Shown here piece by piece: positions 24,972-35,821 of a stretch of DNA of 64,000 nucleotides; positions within the stretch are counted from its first letter, which is position 1, and every line of letters starts with the position of its first letter. Under the pieces are notes generated by a model, which searched no databases, was not told where the DNA came from, and was given only the letters and a program-made list of their open reading frames with translations. This DNA is from Stenocarpella maydis (lineage: Eukaryota > Ascomycota > Sordariomycetes > Diaporthales > Diaporthaceae), in contig NQMI01000101.1 of assembly GCA_002270565.1 (NCBI GenBank), positions 62,001-126,000 of the forward strand, in the 5' to 3' direction. The translations under genes were made by a program, and so were the position numbers.

Positions 24972-25321
24972 TAAAGATGTCCAGCACATTAACCCCGGCA
25001 TATTCAAACAAATGGAAAAGAATGGCCTCTGGTGATCGAGGATAAATTCGCTGCTCCTGTCCGTCCTTCCGGTCTGATTTCTAGCCGACGCGGCGTAGCT
25101 GGCGGGTTTCATTCCGGGGCACGCACTGCAGCCTCCCGCGCCGGGCCGCCGAACGAGACCCACCCTTCTTCCCATTCCTTCAAGGCCACAGGTATGGTAG
25201 CCCTCCCTCTCGGGCGCACCCACCGCGCGGCCAACGCCGACCTCAGCTGGGTTCTGGCTCTTTTCAACGATCCCACAAGCCATCTCCTGCCAGTCTCTAT
25301 CTGTTTGAATTGTACATCTAC

Positions 25322-25816
25322 ATGGCTTCTCAGCGGGTCCTCCAGTATGTGGCAGGGGCGAAGAAGAACCCACCGACGGTATACATGCGTTGTCACGTCA
25401 AGCCAGGCGCAAGCAAGGTGCGCGAGGGCATCACCGCCTTGACCGACAGTACAATTGAGCTGTGCGTATCTGCCGCGCCCAAGGATGGCGAGTCCAACAA
25501 GGCCGTGCTGGCCGTCCTCAGCGAGGTGAGTGAGCCCGTCCACACTCAGGTCAGCTCTCCGCTGTGCGGCGGCAGCACCGGCCACGTCTTCTCTGTGCGG
25601 TGACTACGGCCTGATGCCCTGGCGAGCGGCAGCAAGGCTGACACGGGGGCACAGGCACTCCAAGTTCCAAAGTCAGACTTGCAAATCACCCGGGGCGCCA
25701 AGTCCAGAGACAAAGTCATCGCTCTTGCCGGGCGGGCCGTCCAGGACGACGAGACAGGGTGCGTCAGTCGGCTTTTGAAGCGACTTGGCGATGCCATCGG
25801 GGCAAATAGCTCTTGA
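25322..25816 (+). CDS. Small DUF167 (YggU-like) protein
   Basis: Exons 25322-25525 and 25655-25816 (129-nt intron, GTGAGT donor, CACAG acceptor) give 121 residues, typical for the family. The signature [18 protein letters not shown] and [21 protein letters not shown] is clear, followed by [17 protein letters not shown]167 proteins are widespread from bacteria to man, have a compact alpha/beta fold and no settled biochemical role. The start at 25322 is the nearest Met upstream of the domain. No targeting signal is evident. Confidence 0.9.
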
Positions 25817-26441
25817 ACCAGAAGGCTAAGGACAGAGGATAACGGATGGAGTTCGACCAGATTCATGAAACCAACGCCTGGCCATATCCACCTCATGACT
25901 GAAATGCCGATGGACAAAGGGTGCCCTAAGAGGTACGATATCCCAGTGGTACAGGCTGCCAGTCGGGCCTCGATTCCGATTGCAATGGAACTGCTTTTAG
26001 TGTTCTGGCGCTGCAATGAACACAGGTTGCATTCTGGGATGCAACGAGAAGTTACGATATGACCACGTATCAGGCCAGAAATGAAGTTGGAAGACACGCA
26101 CCGGCAGCTTCTTGCACCCACGGACAGCAAATTCTCTCCCAGGCGTCTCAAAGCCTGCTTGGAAATTTGGGAAGCCGCCGTTCACTAAAAGTGGCTACGA
26201 GGGAAATATGGCTGACTAGCAGCGACCACACGAGATGACAGAGGCTGTCCACCATGGTACGGCACAGCCCATATGTCCTGCACATCCGTCCGGCTTCTTC
26301 TGCCGCCAGTTGCTGTTTACGGGAAGGCTGCTCACATGTTCATGAACCACTTGATGGACATTATAGACATGGCAGTAAGTTTCTCTTCAAATCTTGGACA
26401 CCCGCACATGTGTCCATTTATTATACAAGTAGCCCGGTGCC
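25817..26441. other. Convergent 3' flank, DUF167 gene / peroxiredoxin
   Basis: About 625 bp between two stop codons. No coding or RNA feature is seen; it should contain both 3' UTRs. Confidence 0.55.
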
Positions 26442-27261
26442 TCAAGCGTTCCAATCAACTTGGGAGGGTCCGCCGAGGACTTTGTCAGCCATGGACTCAT
26501 TGGTCCCAGTCCCGTCTGGCTCGATATGAGTAGACCTAGCGTTGGTGTCAGTTCATCACGAGGGAGGTTATCACGAGGAGGCTCTATGATGAGAGAGACC
26601 GCACTTACTTCACCTTGCCGTCCTTGATGACCAAAGCGTAGCGCTTGCTCCTGTGGTTGCCAAAGATCTTGGTGGCATCAAAGCTAAGGTCAAGTGCCCT
26701 TGTAAACTCGCCAGACGGGTCGGCGATGAAGCGAACCTACGAAGGATGGGATCCGTCAGACTGACTGGGATGGGTGAGGAGCATGCGGGTAGGCAATCAA
26801 CGTACACCTTGCGTGCCGCTTGGGTCCAGGGTCTCACCCCAGGCCTTCATGACAAACGGGTCATTGACGCTGACGACGAAGACCTTGCCGGCATCCTTGA
26901 GCTTCTGATGGGTGAGGTAAGAAGGTATGTGTTTCTGCGAACAGCCGGGGCCTTTGCAGCAGGGTCAGTCTACGGCCGTGGGGAGGGCGCCGCCTAGAAG
27001 CCAGCACAGAGCAGACATACTAAAGGCTCCCGGAACCCCGATGATGATTCCATCGTCGACGGCAAATTCCTCGGCCAGGTTCACCGAGTTTGCGGGGGAG
27101 CCCTCCCTGAGGACGTCGAGGGGAGGGACGGCCTCGCCAACCTTGACCAGCGCAGCGGGTGTCGAGTGGAAGGGCCTGGTGTTGGTTGCGGACCTGACGG
27201 TGGAGGCGATGCCGGAGCGGGCCGCTAGGGCGGCGGGACGGAGGGAAGCTCTGAAAGCCAT
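26442..27261 (-). CDS. Mitochondrial Prx5-type peroxiredoxin
   Basis: Thiol peroxidase reducing hydrogen peroxide and alkyl hydroperoxides. Exons 27021-27261, 26806-26951, 26609-26736 and 26442-26535 (introns 69, 68 and 72 nt) give 202 residues. The N-terminus MAFRASLRPAALAARSG...RPFHSTPAA is a classic matrix-targeting presequence. The active site GVPGAFSPGCSQKHIP carries the peroxidatic Cys84, whose codon neighbourhood is joined by intron 1. FIADPSGEFTRALDL and VIKDGKVKSTHIEPDGTG are family hallmarks. Cys84 is the only cysteine in the predicted protein, so a 1-Cys mechanism is implied. The second intron donor was set at GTACGT, two bases after a rival GTGTAC, because only this keeps the frame. 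Confidence 0.92.
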
Positions 27262-27775
27262 TGTGTGTGATTGTGTGTCTGTATCTGTGAGCGTGCGTGC
27301 GTGTGTTCTGGTGGATGGGATAGTGGTCACAAGGCCGAGAGGACTGGGGCGTGATTTGAGCTCGACACTCAAGTGCTCGTAGGGATGGGCGGGCGTTGGA
27401 TGTTGAGCGACGAATGGATGGACGGGCTGACGGGTCGGGCCTTCGTAGCCTGTCATTCTGATGACATCACTTTACAGCACCCCTGCAGCCAGTGTAGCCT
27501 CAGGGCAATCTACACCTCCTGGGCTTCTCAGAAGGTCATTTACTTTTTACCATTGCGTACACTGTGTCAAAATACGGAAAATCAAGAAAAGAGGAGGAAA
27601 GGGGGGGGGGGCCAGAAAGCCAGAATGACCCTGGAGGTGGCATGCGTGGGAGGATTCGAGGTAAAACACATTACATAGGGTCTGGCGACGACTTCTCTTG
27701 TCGTGTCTGCCTAGTGTACTCTGGGAATCCACCCCGTCTTGTCCTGCAAATGACTTCTGGCCAGGAATAGATGGC

Positions 27776-27905
27776 TAAGTAGATCTACATAGCTACCTAG
27801 GTAGACGACATAGACTATCTACCTACCTGCCTAGGGTATTTACTTCCTATCTAAGTACATGGTTGCGTGCTGAGATAACCCGAGCACTTAGTTACTTACC
27901 TAGAT
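27776..27905. repeat. Cluster of TACCTAGGTA-type palindromic motifs
   Basis: CTACCTAGGTAGAC, ATCTACCTACCTGCCTAGG, TTACCTAGATA and related units crowd about 130 bp. The same decamer-like motif recurs near 28215, 36365 and 3850. It looks like a genome-wide intergenic low-complexity motif rather than a single regulatory site. Confidence 0.6.
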
Positions 27906-27994
27906 ATACTAGTCGAGATGGACAGCACCTGTACTCACAATTAGACGTCGCAAATATCTATGGAACTGACCAGAAGGTGGCTAAGATGCTGTAG

Positions 27995-28048
27995 GTGGTC
28001 GAGGCTCGAGGCCCGAGGCCCCCGGCTCCCGGCTCGCGGCTCCCTCCT
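27995..28048. repeat. GC-rich short tandem repeats (CGAGGC / CCCGGCT units)
   Basis: GGTCGAGGCTCGAGGCCCGAGG followed by CCCGGCTCCCGGCTCGCGGCTCCC: two linked 7-mer repeat families in about 50 bp, in the divergent promoter of the peroxiredoxin and the Ariadne ligase. Confidence 0.7.
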
Positions 28049-28949
28049 GGCCAATAGTCAGTGTATGTGAGTATTCGAGTAAATGAGCCTCCAAAACCTA
28101 CGGCTACGGCTGCGGCCCAACCGGCACCATTATCGGCCCCTGGAGCCTGGCTCCCGGTCCCTCGCTCTGTGTCTTGTCTATCCTGTTACACGCCCATCTG
28201 ACTTACTCCCTACCCACCTCCACCTAGGTATTTCCGCCCCCCGCCTCCCGCCTGCTTGTTAATCTTGGTCCAAGCAGAGTACGGATAACTTGGTGATTTC
28301 GCCCCTCATTACCTATGTCCCTAAATACCCACAGTGTACACTACGTACCTGCATACCTACTTGGAGGTACCTAACATTAACTGTCAGGTGTATGACACGG
28401 GTCGAGACTGCTGGTCACACAGGCTGGCCGCCTGCACCACCAGCTGGCCCATCCCATCCCGAACCGATCCTCCTGTCCAGACCACCGCCGTGACCGCCAC
28501 CCTCCTTGGCCAACCCACAACCTCACCACCTCCCACCCGCGTGCCGATCTCATCCACACTCTTCACCCTTTCCTCCTGCCCGCCTGCCCGCCCGCCCGCC
28601 TGCCTGCATCCCACCACGCGCGGTACTCAGGCCTGCTTCGACACACACACACACCCACCCCGCCGACCTGCGAGCCTGCCCCCGCCGCAACCTAGCCCAG
28701 CCAGCCCTTCTCGTCCCATCCCGTCCCATCAGGACCCCACAATAACCCAAGCGTCAGAGCAGCAAGACTCGGGTCGTTGCCTCCGAGTCGCCCGTCACCA
28801 TTCCTCCTAAATCTCGCAAGAGAAAGGCGGCTGAGGCGAAGTTATCCTCGACAAACCAGGACCTACATCCCAACAAGAGGACTTCTGCCGCAGCTGCCCA
28901 TCCATCACAAGGCTCCCCCCCGACCCCCGTCACCACCGCCTCCACCAAC

Positions 28950-30671
28950 ATGGACTCGGACGACGACATGCTCTCAAACCTCTCCAGCGACGACGACGTC
29001 CTGCAGGACGAGAGCGATAACTCGGCCGATGATGGTACGTTCTGAGCGAGCCTGACGTAGCCTCCCCACCGAGAGCAGCTGACCAACCATAACCCCCCCC
29101 CCAAACAGGGTTTGACTTCGAAGAGGAGCCTGACACCGAGCTGCCCGGCCAGAGCGACTTCAGCCCCAAGAAGAAGGTCTCGTATGACTTGACTTACAAG
29201 GTCTACGAGCCGCGAGACATCCAGAGGCAGCAAGACGACCTGATCGACGAGGTCAACATGATCCTCGAGCTGTCCAAGGAGGATGCAGCCATACTGCTTC
29301 GCCATTTCCGCTGGAACAAGGAGAGGCTGATCGACGAGTACATGGACAAGCCCAGGAAGGTTCTCGAGGCTGCCGGCCTCGGGCCCGGCTCCGGTGCCCG
29401 GCCCCAGCTCGAGGCCAGGCCAGGCTTCATGTGCGAGATATGCTGCGAGGATGGCGACGGCCTTCAGACCTTTGCCATGAAGTGTGGTCATCGCTACTGT
29501 GTGGATTGCTACCAGCACTACCTGACGCAGAAGATCCGCGAGGAGGGCGAGGCTGCACGGATACAGTGCCCGTCTGATGGCTGCCACCGCATCCTCGATG
29601 CTCGTTCCCTAGACATACTGGTTGCCAGCGACCTACAGAACCGGTACCGGCAGCTCCTCAACAGGACCTACGTCGAGGACAGCAGCACTCTGAAGTGGTG
29701 CCCTGCCCCTGACTGCGAGAACGCTATAAATTGTGGCATCAAGAAGAAAGATTTGGACAAGGTTGTGCCGACTGTAGCCTGCTCCTGTGGACACCGCTTC
29801 TGCTTCGGCTGCATCCTCAACGACCACCAGCCCGCGCCTTGCGAGCTGGTCAAGCGGTGGCTGAAGAAGTGTGCTGACGATAGCGAGACTGCCAACTGGA
29901 TCTCGGCCAACACCAAGGAATGCCCCAAATGCAACTCCACCATTGAAAAAAACGGTGGTTGCAACCACATGACCTGCAGGAAGTGCAAGTACGAGTTCTG
30001 CTGGATGTGCATGGGGCTGTGGTCCGAGCATGGTACCAGCTGGTACAACTGCAACCGGTTCGAGGAGAAGAGCGGCACGGATGCCCGCGATGCTCAGGCC
30101 AAGTCCCGTGTGTCTCTTGAGCGGTACCTGCACTACTACAACCGGTACGCCAACCACGAGCAATCCGCCCGCCTGGACAAGGACATCTACCAAAAGACGG
30201 AGAAGAAGATGATCCAGCTACAGACGGCGTCGGGCATGTCGTGGATCGAGGTCCAATACCTCAACTCGGCGTCACAGGCCCTGCAGACCTGCCGGCAGAC
30301 ACTCAAGTGGACCTATGCCTTTGCCTTCTACCTCGCCCGCAACAATCTTACTGAGATTTTCGAGGACAACCAGAAGGACTTGGAGATGGCGGTCGAGGCC
30401 TTGTCGGAGATGTTTGAGAAGCCCATCCCAGAGCTGTCCGACCCGAAACTCAAGGTTGAGATCATGGACAAGACCGCATATTGTAACAAGAGGCGCGTCA
30501 TTCTCCTTGATGATACCGCTGAGAACCTTGCGAATGGTAAGCCACACATGCTCGCCAGCGTGTTCAACTGATGAAAGATGGCGCTGACCGGTCCGTATAG
30601 GCAAGTGGAAGTTTAACGTGGACCTTCATGCCCCTCAACCTGCGACAGCAGGCAACAGTGGCCAGCGATAG
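28950..30671 (+). CDS. Ariadne-type RBR E3 ubiquitin ligase (HHARI/ARIH1 homologue)
   Basis: RING-between-RING ligases take ubiquitin from an E2 onto a RING2 cysteine before passing it to substrate. Exons 28950-29034, 29109-30536 and 30601-30671 (introns 74 and 64 nt, GTACGT and GTAAGC donors) give 527 residues, close to human ARIH1. An acidic N-terminus and a UBA-like segment (SKEDAAILLRHFRWNKERLIDEYM) precede RING1 (from Cys137, CEICCEDG), the IBR (CPAPDCENAI...CSCGHRFCFGC) and RING2 (CPKCNSTIEKNGGCNHM). The catalytic Cys313 lies in GGCNHM. The C-terminal Ariadne domain (about 350-510) is complete, which suggests autoinhibition and activation by neddylated cullins as in animals. The start is the first Met after a CT-rich leader. 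Confidence 0.96.
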
Positions 30672-32083
30672 AAGCATGTCTATATTTTTGTTCTGTTTTG
30701 TCTTGTTCTCCTCGGCGGGATACTCACGCAGCGGATAATTAGACCCCGCTTCCTCCCCTTTGGCATACCCTCCAGGAACAGTCTGGGGCGAGCGGCGCGG
30801 GACGATCTCGCGAACGACAAGAGGGTGTTGACCTAGCATCATGACATTATGGCATTGGAGGAAGCAACCACGGGCCGGCCATCGCAGAGGACCCTGGGCA
30901 GGGCGGAGAAAATGCACATTGGACTTCTCCTGGCCGGGCCCAACGCACGCTGGCAATGGCGTTGGCGGTTATGGCGAACGGTCAATGTGGCGACAGCGCA
31001 GCGTGCGAAATGTACAGACAGAAACGCATCACACGGGATATGGACCGTTATGATAACTGGGAGGGACGAGGATGTTTCACCGTTTCCTTCTCAAACGCAG
31101 TTGTCGGCGCCATTCGGAGTCGTGGCTTGTACATGCATGGCATTGCATTATCAGGGCTGGAGACGGCGGGCACCTTGCTGAGGCAACGAACCATTAGATC
31201 TGCTCCGTTTTTTGCTGTGTATAGTAACAAGCCGAACTTCTGTTGGCAGGTGCCGCACCGTGTCAAGACCCATTTGTAGCCTGAGGATTGCGCAGTGTCG
31301 ACTGTCATCTACCGGGTCGACGGTGGGTTGCGAAAACATTCATCCGACGAGGCGGGTGCTGCCCGCTGCCGATTCTCGGATGAAGCCAAAGCCGGTTCCA
31401 ACAAAGCTTGACGAATTAGCATAGCACCTACAGTGATATTCTCGCGACGGCGGTAGTCCTCGTGCGGTCTTGGTCCCATGGCGAGGCACAAGGTGCTTCC
31501 ACAATCCTCTGGGCTAACCAACATGGAGTGGTTTAAAACAATCACTTCAGCTGGAGGATGTGCGGTCAGGTTCGGGCTCGGAACACGGCTGGCTCAGCGG
31601 GAAGTGGCGGGTCAATTCTTAACCCCGGGGGCTGCAGCAGCACTGCCGAGAAAGGCTCCCGACGCCGACTGCTGGCATCCGAGGTGGGGGCGGCTTGAGC
31701 TATACTGGAACCGTGCCGCTGCTTTCCGGACAGGATCCATGGTGGTGAGCCTCAGCTGCTTGGCGATATCGGGAACTCTTGGGTCTTCGGCTAAGCGAGT
31801 CTGGCTGGACCTACCGGACCGGACAACAGCTCAACTCAGTCCGCAATTTCGATTTAATCCAGTTGGTTGATTCTCGCTCTCCCCCCCTCAACTCCTTCAA
31901 CATCCCCTGTGACTGTGTGGACCCGCCTTCTTCGTCTTTGTGTCTTGCCCACCCGCCGTGCTCCCCGAGTGCGGACTGAAAGCTCCTATATATCTTCTTT
32001 CCTTTTTTTCTTTTTCCCTCTTGCTGTCTGTCTGTCTGTCGTAGGCCCCGGACACTCCCAGTGACCGGCCAGGCGACGCGACG
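30672..32083. other. Intergenic: Ariadne ligase 3' flank and SCOT promoter
   Basis: About 1.4 kb with no supported gene. A CT-rich tract with TCTG repeats (about 31985-32040) directly precedes the SCOT start and looks like a promoter or 5' UTR. Confidence 0.5.
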
Positions 32084-33824
32084 ATGCCGTCCGCCGGTGT
32101 GTGTATGCGGACCCTTAGGGCGTATTCCAAGTATGGCTCGAATGTGCGTGCCCTGGTGCTTCGCCAGCACGGGTAGGATTCCTCGTGGTTGGTCAAGTTG
32201 CTAGAGCTGACCGTGTTGGCCCGGAACAGCATGCCCTCCTCTTCGCGCGCGCCTTCTCGGCGACCTCGCGGCGGTCCGAGATCAACAAGGTCTACCCCTC
32301 TGCGGCCAAGGCCCTCGAGGACATGAAGCCCAACACCACCCTCCTCTGCGGAGGCTTTGGGCTGTGCGGCGTCCCCGACACGCTCATTGACGAGATCCTC
32401 AAGAAACCCTCCATCACGGGGCTGACGGCCGTGTCCAACAACGCCGGGACCGACACCAGCGGGCTGGGCAAGCTGCTCAGGACGAAGCAGATCAAGAAGA
32501 TGATCGCCAGCTACATCGGCGAGAACAAGACGTTTGAGCAGATGTACCTGACGGGCGAGGTGGAGCTGGAGCTGACGCCGCAGGGCACGCTGGCCGAGCG
32601 GTGCGCGTCGGGCGGCAAGGGCATCCCCGCCTTCTACACGCCCGCGGCCTTCGGCACCGTCGTGCAGACCGGCGACCTGCCGCTCAAGAACAAGCCCGAC
32701 GGGACGCCGGACCAGTACAGCTACCCCAAGGACGTCAAGGTCTTCAACGGCAAGAGCTACCTGCTCGAGCACAGCATCGACGGCGACTACGCCTTCGTCA
32801 AGGCCTACAAGGCCGACAGGCTGGGCAACTGCCAGTTCCGCCTGGCCGCCAACAACTTCAACGGCGCCATGGGCCGCAACGCCAGGATGACCATCGTCGA
32901 GGCCGAGCACATCGTCGAGCCGGGCGAGATCGCCCCCGAGGCCGTCCACCTGCCCGGCATCTACGTCAAGCGCGTCATCCAGAGCACGGCGGAGAAGAAC
33001 ATCGAGAAGTTCACCTTCTCCAAGGAGCCCGGCGAGCACGACGACGCCGCCGCGGTGCTGGGCACGGGTGACTCGGCGGCCAAGCGGGAGCGGATCGTGA
33101 GGCGCGCGGCCAAGGAGTTCAAGAACGGCATGTACGCCAACCTGGGCATCGGCATGCCCATGCTGGCGCCCGGCTTCGTGGGGCCCGAGGTCGAGGTCCA
33201 GCTGCAGAGCGAGAACGGCATCCTGGGGCTGGGGCCCTACCCGCGCAGGGGCGCCGAGGACGCCGACCTCATCAACGCGGGCAAGGAGACGGTCACGCTC
33301 AAGCCCGGCGCCGCCGTCTTCGGCAGCGAGGAAAGCTTCGGCATGATCCGCTCCGGCCGCATCAACCTCACCATCCTCGGCGCCATGCAGGTCAGCGCCA
33401 CCGGCGACCTGGCCAACTGGATGCTGCCCGGCAAGGTCAAGGGCTTCGGCGGCGCCATGGACCTCGTCAGCAACCCGAGCGCCACAAAGGTCGTCGTCAC
33501 CATGGAGCACACCGACAAGAAGGGCCGCCCCAAGATCATGAAGCAGTGTGCATTCCCGCTGACGGGCCGCGCCTGCGTGTCTAGGATCATCACGGAGCTG
33601 GTAAGTCGTCGTCGGACCCTCCCGGGAGGGGGGGCCCCTCCTGGGTTTCCTCCTGCCGATTTTGAACCAGCAAGAGGCTGACGTGGTAACAGGGTGTCTT
33701 CGATGTCGACTTCTCCCACGGGCTCACGCTCATTGAGATTGCCGATGGCGTGACGGTGGACGAGATCAAGGCCAAGACCGAGGCTCCATTCCGGGTGGCG
33801 GATGACCTGAAGCCAATGCTGTAG
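32084..33824 (+). CDS. Mitochondrial succinyl-CoA:3-ketoacid CoA transferase (SCOT)
   Basis: Transfers CoA from succinyl-CoA to acetoacetate or related acids in ketone-body and short-chain acid metabolism. The body is certain: exon 32230-33600 and exon 33693-33824 (92-nt intron, GTAAGT). Both halves of the fused enzyme are present, an alpha part ([16 protein letters not shown]) and a beta part ([15 protein letters not shown]). [10 protein letters not shown] holds the catalytic Glu near residue 348. The 5' exon is less certain. ATG at 32084 or 32105 with a phase-0 donor at 32144 (GTGCGT) or 32156 (GTGCTT) both join to AACAG/CAT at 32229/32230 and give a basic presequence ending [10 protein letters not shown]. 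About 520 residues in all. Codon bias is strongly GC3, suggesting high expression. Confidence 0.93.
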
Positions 33825-34420
33825 TTGGGGTATGGTCCCTTGGTCTTCGTTCCACTGGTTACGGTGTGGACGTGGCATGAGATCAATATGAGCCGCCGGT
33901 GATGATGTCGGCCGGAGGGCGAGCTGGCCTACCAGCCGCAGTATGGGAGATATGCAGGCACCGGCTGATACGTGTTGAAGATCAAGACAGAAGACGCGTG
34001 GTTGACTCATGGCCGTCGCCGTCGGTTAAAAAAAAGTTGAATACCTTTGTTATAAAAAAAGAACAGGATGGAATGAACTGTTCAGCCGGTGCAGTGAGTG
34101 TGATCAGCAGTGCATCTGTTTTCTGAAGCCTCTTGTACCATCATATGTTCCCCCAGGGTTCAATGAATATTGGTGGTATAAGATGAGCATAGTATTCAAT
34201 ATTATGAGAAAACCTCGCACAAGAAGGATGGAATTCTACGGAATGCATTCTTTGAGAATGATTTGGATGGTAGTATTTCAGCTAGGATTATCTCTGTCGC
34301 TCGCCGTAGACTTTTTGAGTCATTGGGGAGCCCTCTTGAAATCCATGGGACCGCATTTGCCTGGTTACACCGTGTCAAGTCCCCTCCCTCGACGCCGAGG
34401 GCTCTGGGTTGTCCCAAGAG
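33825..34420. other. Convergent 3' flank, SCOT / F-box-like gene
   Basis: About 600 bp, AT-richer than the flanks (for instance 34024-34070 with A runs). It is consistent with two 3' UTRs. No gene is seen. Confidence 0.55.
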
Positions 34421-35821
34421 TCATCTCCCTTCGAATTGAGACAGTACGTCACTGATGGAGTCGGCTGAGCGCTTCTTACTGGATCGTATGGTGGCCGAAC
34501 GGGATTTTGCAGGCCGCTCTGTTGAAGGCAGTGAATTCAGAGACGGTGCCTGGCCTTTTTGTCTGGGTATTGGGTACCTGACCCCGTCGTGCCAGTATCT
34601 CCAAAAGAGCATCCTCTCCTCTGGCGAAGAGCGTCGGCGGCTGCGGATAAACTCTCGGTCTGGGCCCAAGGTCAACGAGGCCAAGGCGCCTGACCATGGG
34701 AGTTTACGCATGAGCTCTCCCTGCCGCAGCATTTCCTGAGGTGGCATATTGAGCAGATTGTGGAGCTTGAAGCCCCAGGACTCAGTAGTCCCGGGTCGGT
34801 TCGATGCGATCACCGGTGGGGGCCCAATGTTAAGCATGTCGAGAACCAGAGACAGGCGCATCCAACCCTGGCGGGACGTTACACTGGTCTCGGGTTCGAC
34901 GCCCGGATGGCTTTCCTTATCATCTTCATACCAACGCTGAGCTTCAGCACGGTTGCAGTATATCCAACCGAGGTCATTGGCAATGGGCTCCGGACATGCC
35001 CAGTCCTGCTCTGACGCCGTAATGTCGAGCATTATCAGGGTGGGAAACTTGGTGAGATACTGAAGGGACTGGTCTGTAATGGAGCTGTGAGTGGAGAGGC
35101 GGATCCCCCTCAGCCGGGGGAAGGGGTCGTCAGACAGGCTCCAGGCTTTGAAGATGCGGTCATTCAGGCGAGGGAAAGGAGCCTCGTTATCAGAGGGCTC
35201 CATGAGCTCCAACAGGCCGAGGTTCTTGGACCACTGTGGGAGGTGGAGCAACTCCTCGGGCTTTATCAGGCACGAGCCGGCAAGCCGCAGGTGGGATATG
35301 AAAGCAAGGCTTGGGGACTGGAGGGGCGCCAGGTAAACAGGAAGGTCAGCTGTCGGCTCTCGAACATGGTGCTGGGACTGGTTCAAGGCCAGGTTCTTGT
35401 TGGTGTCGAGGTGACCCGAGCGCGCAAGCTCCTGCAACGTCTTCCAACTGGTTAAAGAGATAGACCTGAGGCCTGGTCAGCAGCCAGACTCGGCATGGAC
35501 TTTTGCAGGCGAGGCGACATATAATGCGCGACGAGACGTGTTGAGCCCGGGCAGGCTCCTAGATGGAAGGCAGGCCTACTTGAGGTCCAGGTGCTTCAGC
35601 AAGAGCTGCAAGGCTCTCGGAGGAAGACGCCGGAGATGCGAAGGGTCAATGTCCTGGAAATTGGCTGCGCCAATTCTGGCAGCCTGGTCGGCCAGTGAGG
35701 CGGGCCCTCGAGGACAAGAGACGCCGCAGACGCGTGGAGGATGCTTTGGCCGACGGTCCCAGCCGATATCAGCACTGCCAGTGGCTGGCGCTGACCATTC
35801 TCTGGCAAGGAAGAGATCCAT
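34421..35821 (-). CDS. Hypothetical protein with F-box-like N-terminus and LRR-like region
   Basis: Exons 35580-35821 and 34421-35465 (114-nt intron, GTAGGC donor, CTCAG acceptor) give 428 residues. I do not recognise a named family. Residues 60-85 (FQDIDPSHLRRLPPRALQLL) resemble a degenerate F-box: Leu-Pro start and amphipathic helices. After KSISLTSWKTLQELA come short Leu-rich strands (SLAFISHLRLAGSCL, NLGLLELME, RLRGIRLSTHSSI, FPTLIMLDIT) suggestive of irregular leucine-rich repeats. The C-terminus is Arg/Ser-rich and disordered. If the reading is right it would be a substrate receptor of an SCF ligase, but this is inference. The ATG at 35821 is the first in frame; no signal peptide or membrane span. 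Confidence 0.7.

Larger units (their letters stand above)
24399..25321. other. Intergenic between DAM1 and the DUF167 gene, containing a MITE-like insertion
   Basis: About 920 bp without coding exons. The central 296 bp is the inverted-repeat element described separately; the remainder is the DAM1 3' flank and the promoter of the DUF167 gene. Confidence 0.6.
27262..28949. other. Divergent promoter region, peroxiredoxin / Ariadne ligase
   Basis: About 1.7 kb without a recognised gene. It holds CTACCTAGGTA-type repeats (27780-27900), a run of CGAGGC/CCCGGCT repeats (about 27998-28046), CT- and C-rich DNA before the ligase ATG (about 28400-28760) and a short CA run near 28648. Confidence 0.55.

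Noticed and set aside
24673..25011. Minus-strand open frame through the MITE as a transposase remnant
   Set aside because: No DDE motif or helix-turn-helix is visible and the frame is only about 110 codons, spanning both ends of the element.
31897..33510. Long (about 537-codon) open frame antisense to SCOT
   Set aside because: It mirrors the GC3-rich codons of SCOT, is composed of Val/Gly/Leu/Asp-rich shadow sequence and has no family similarity.
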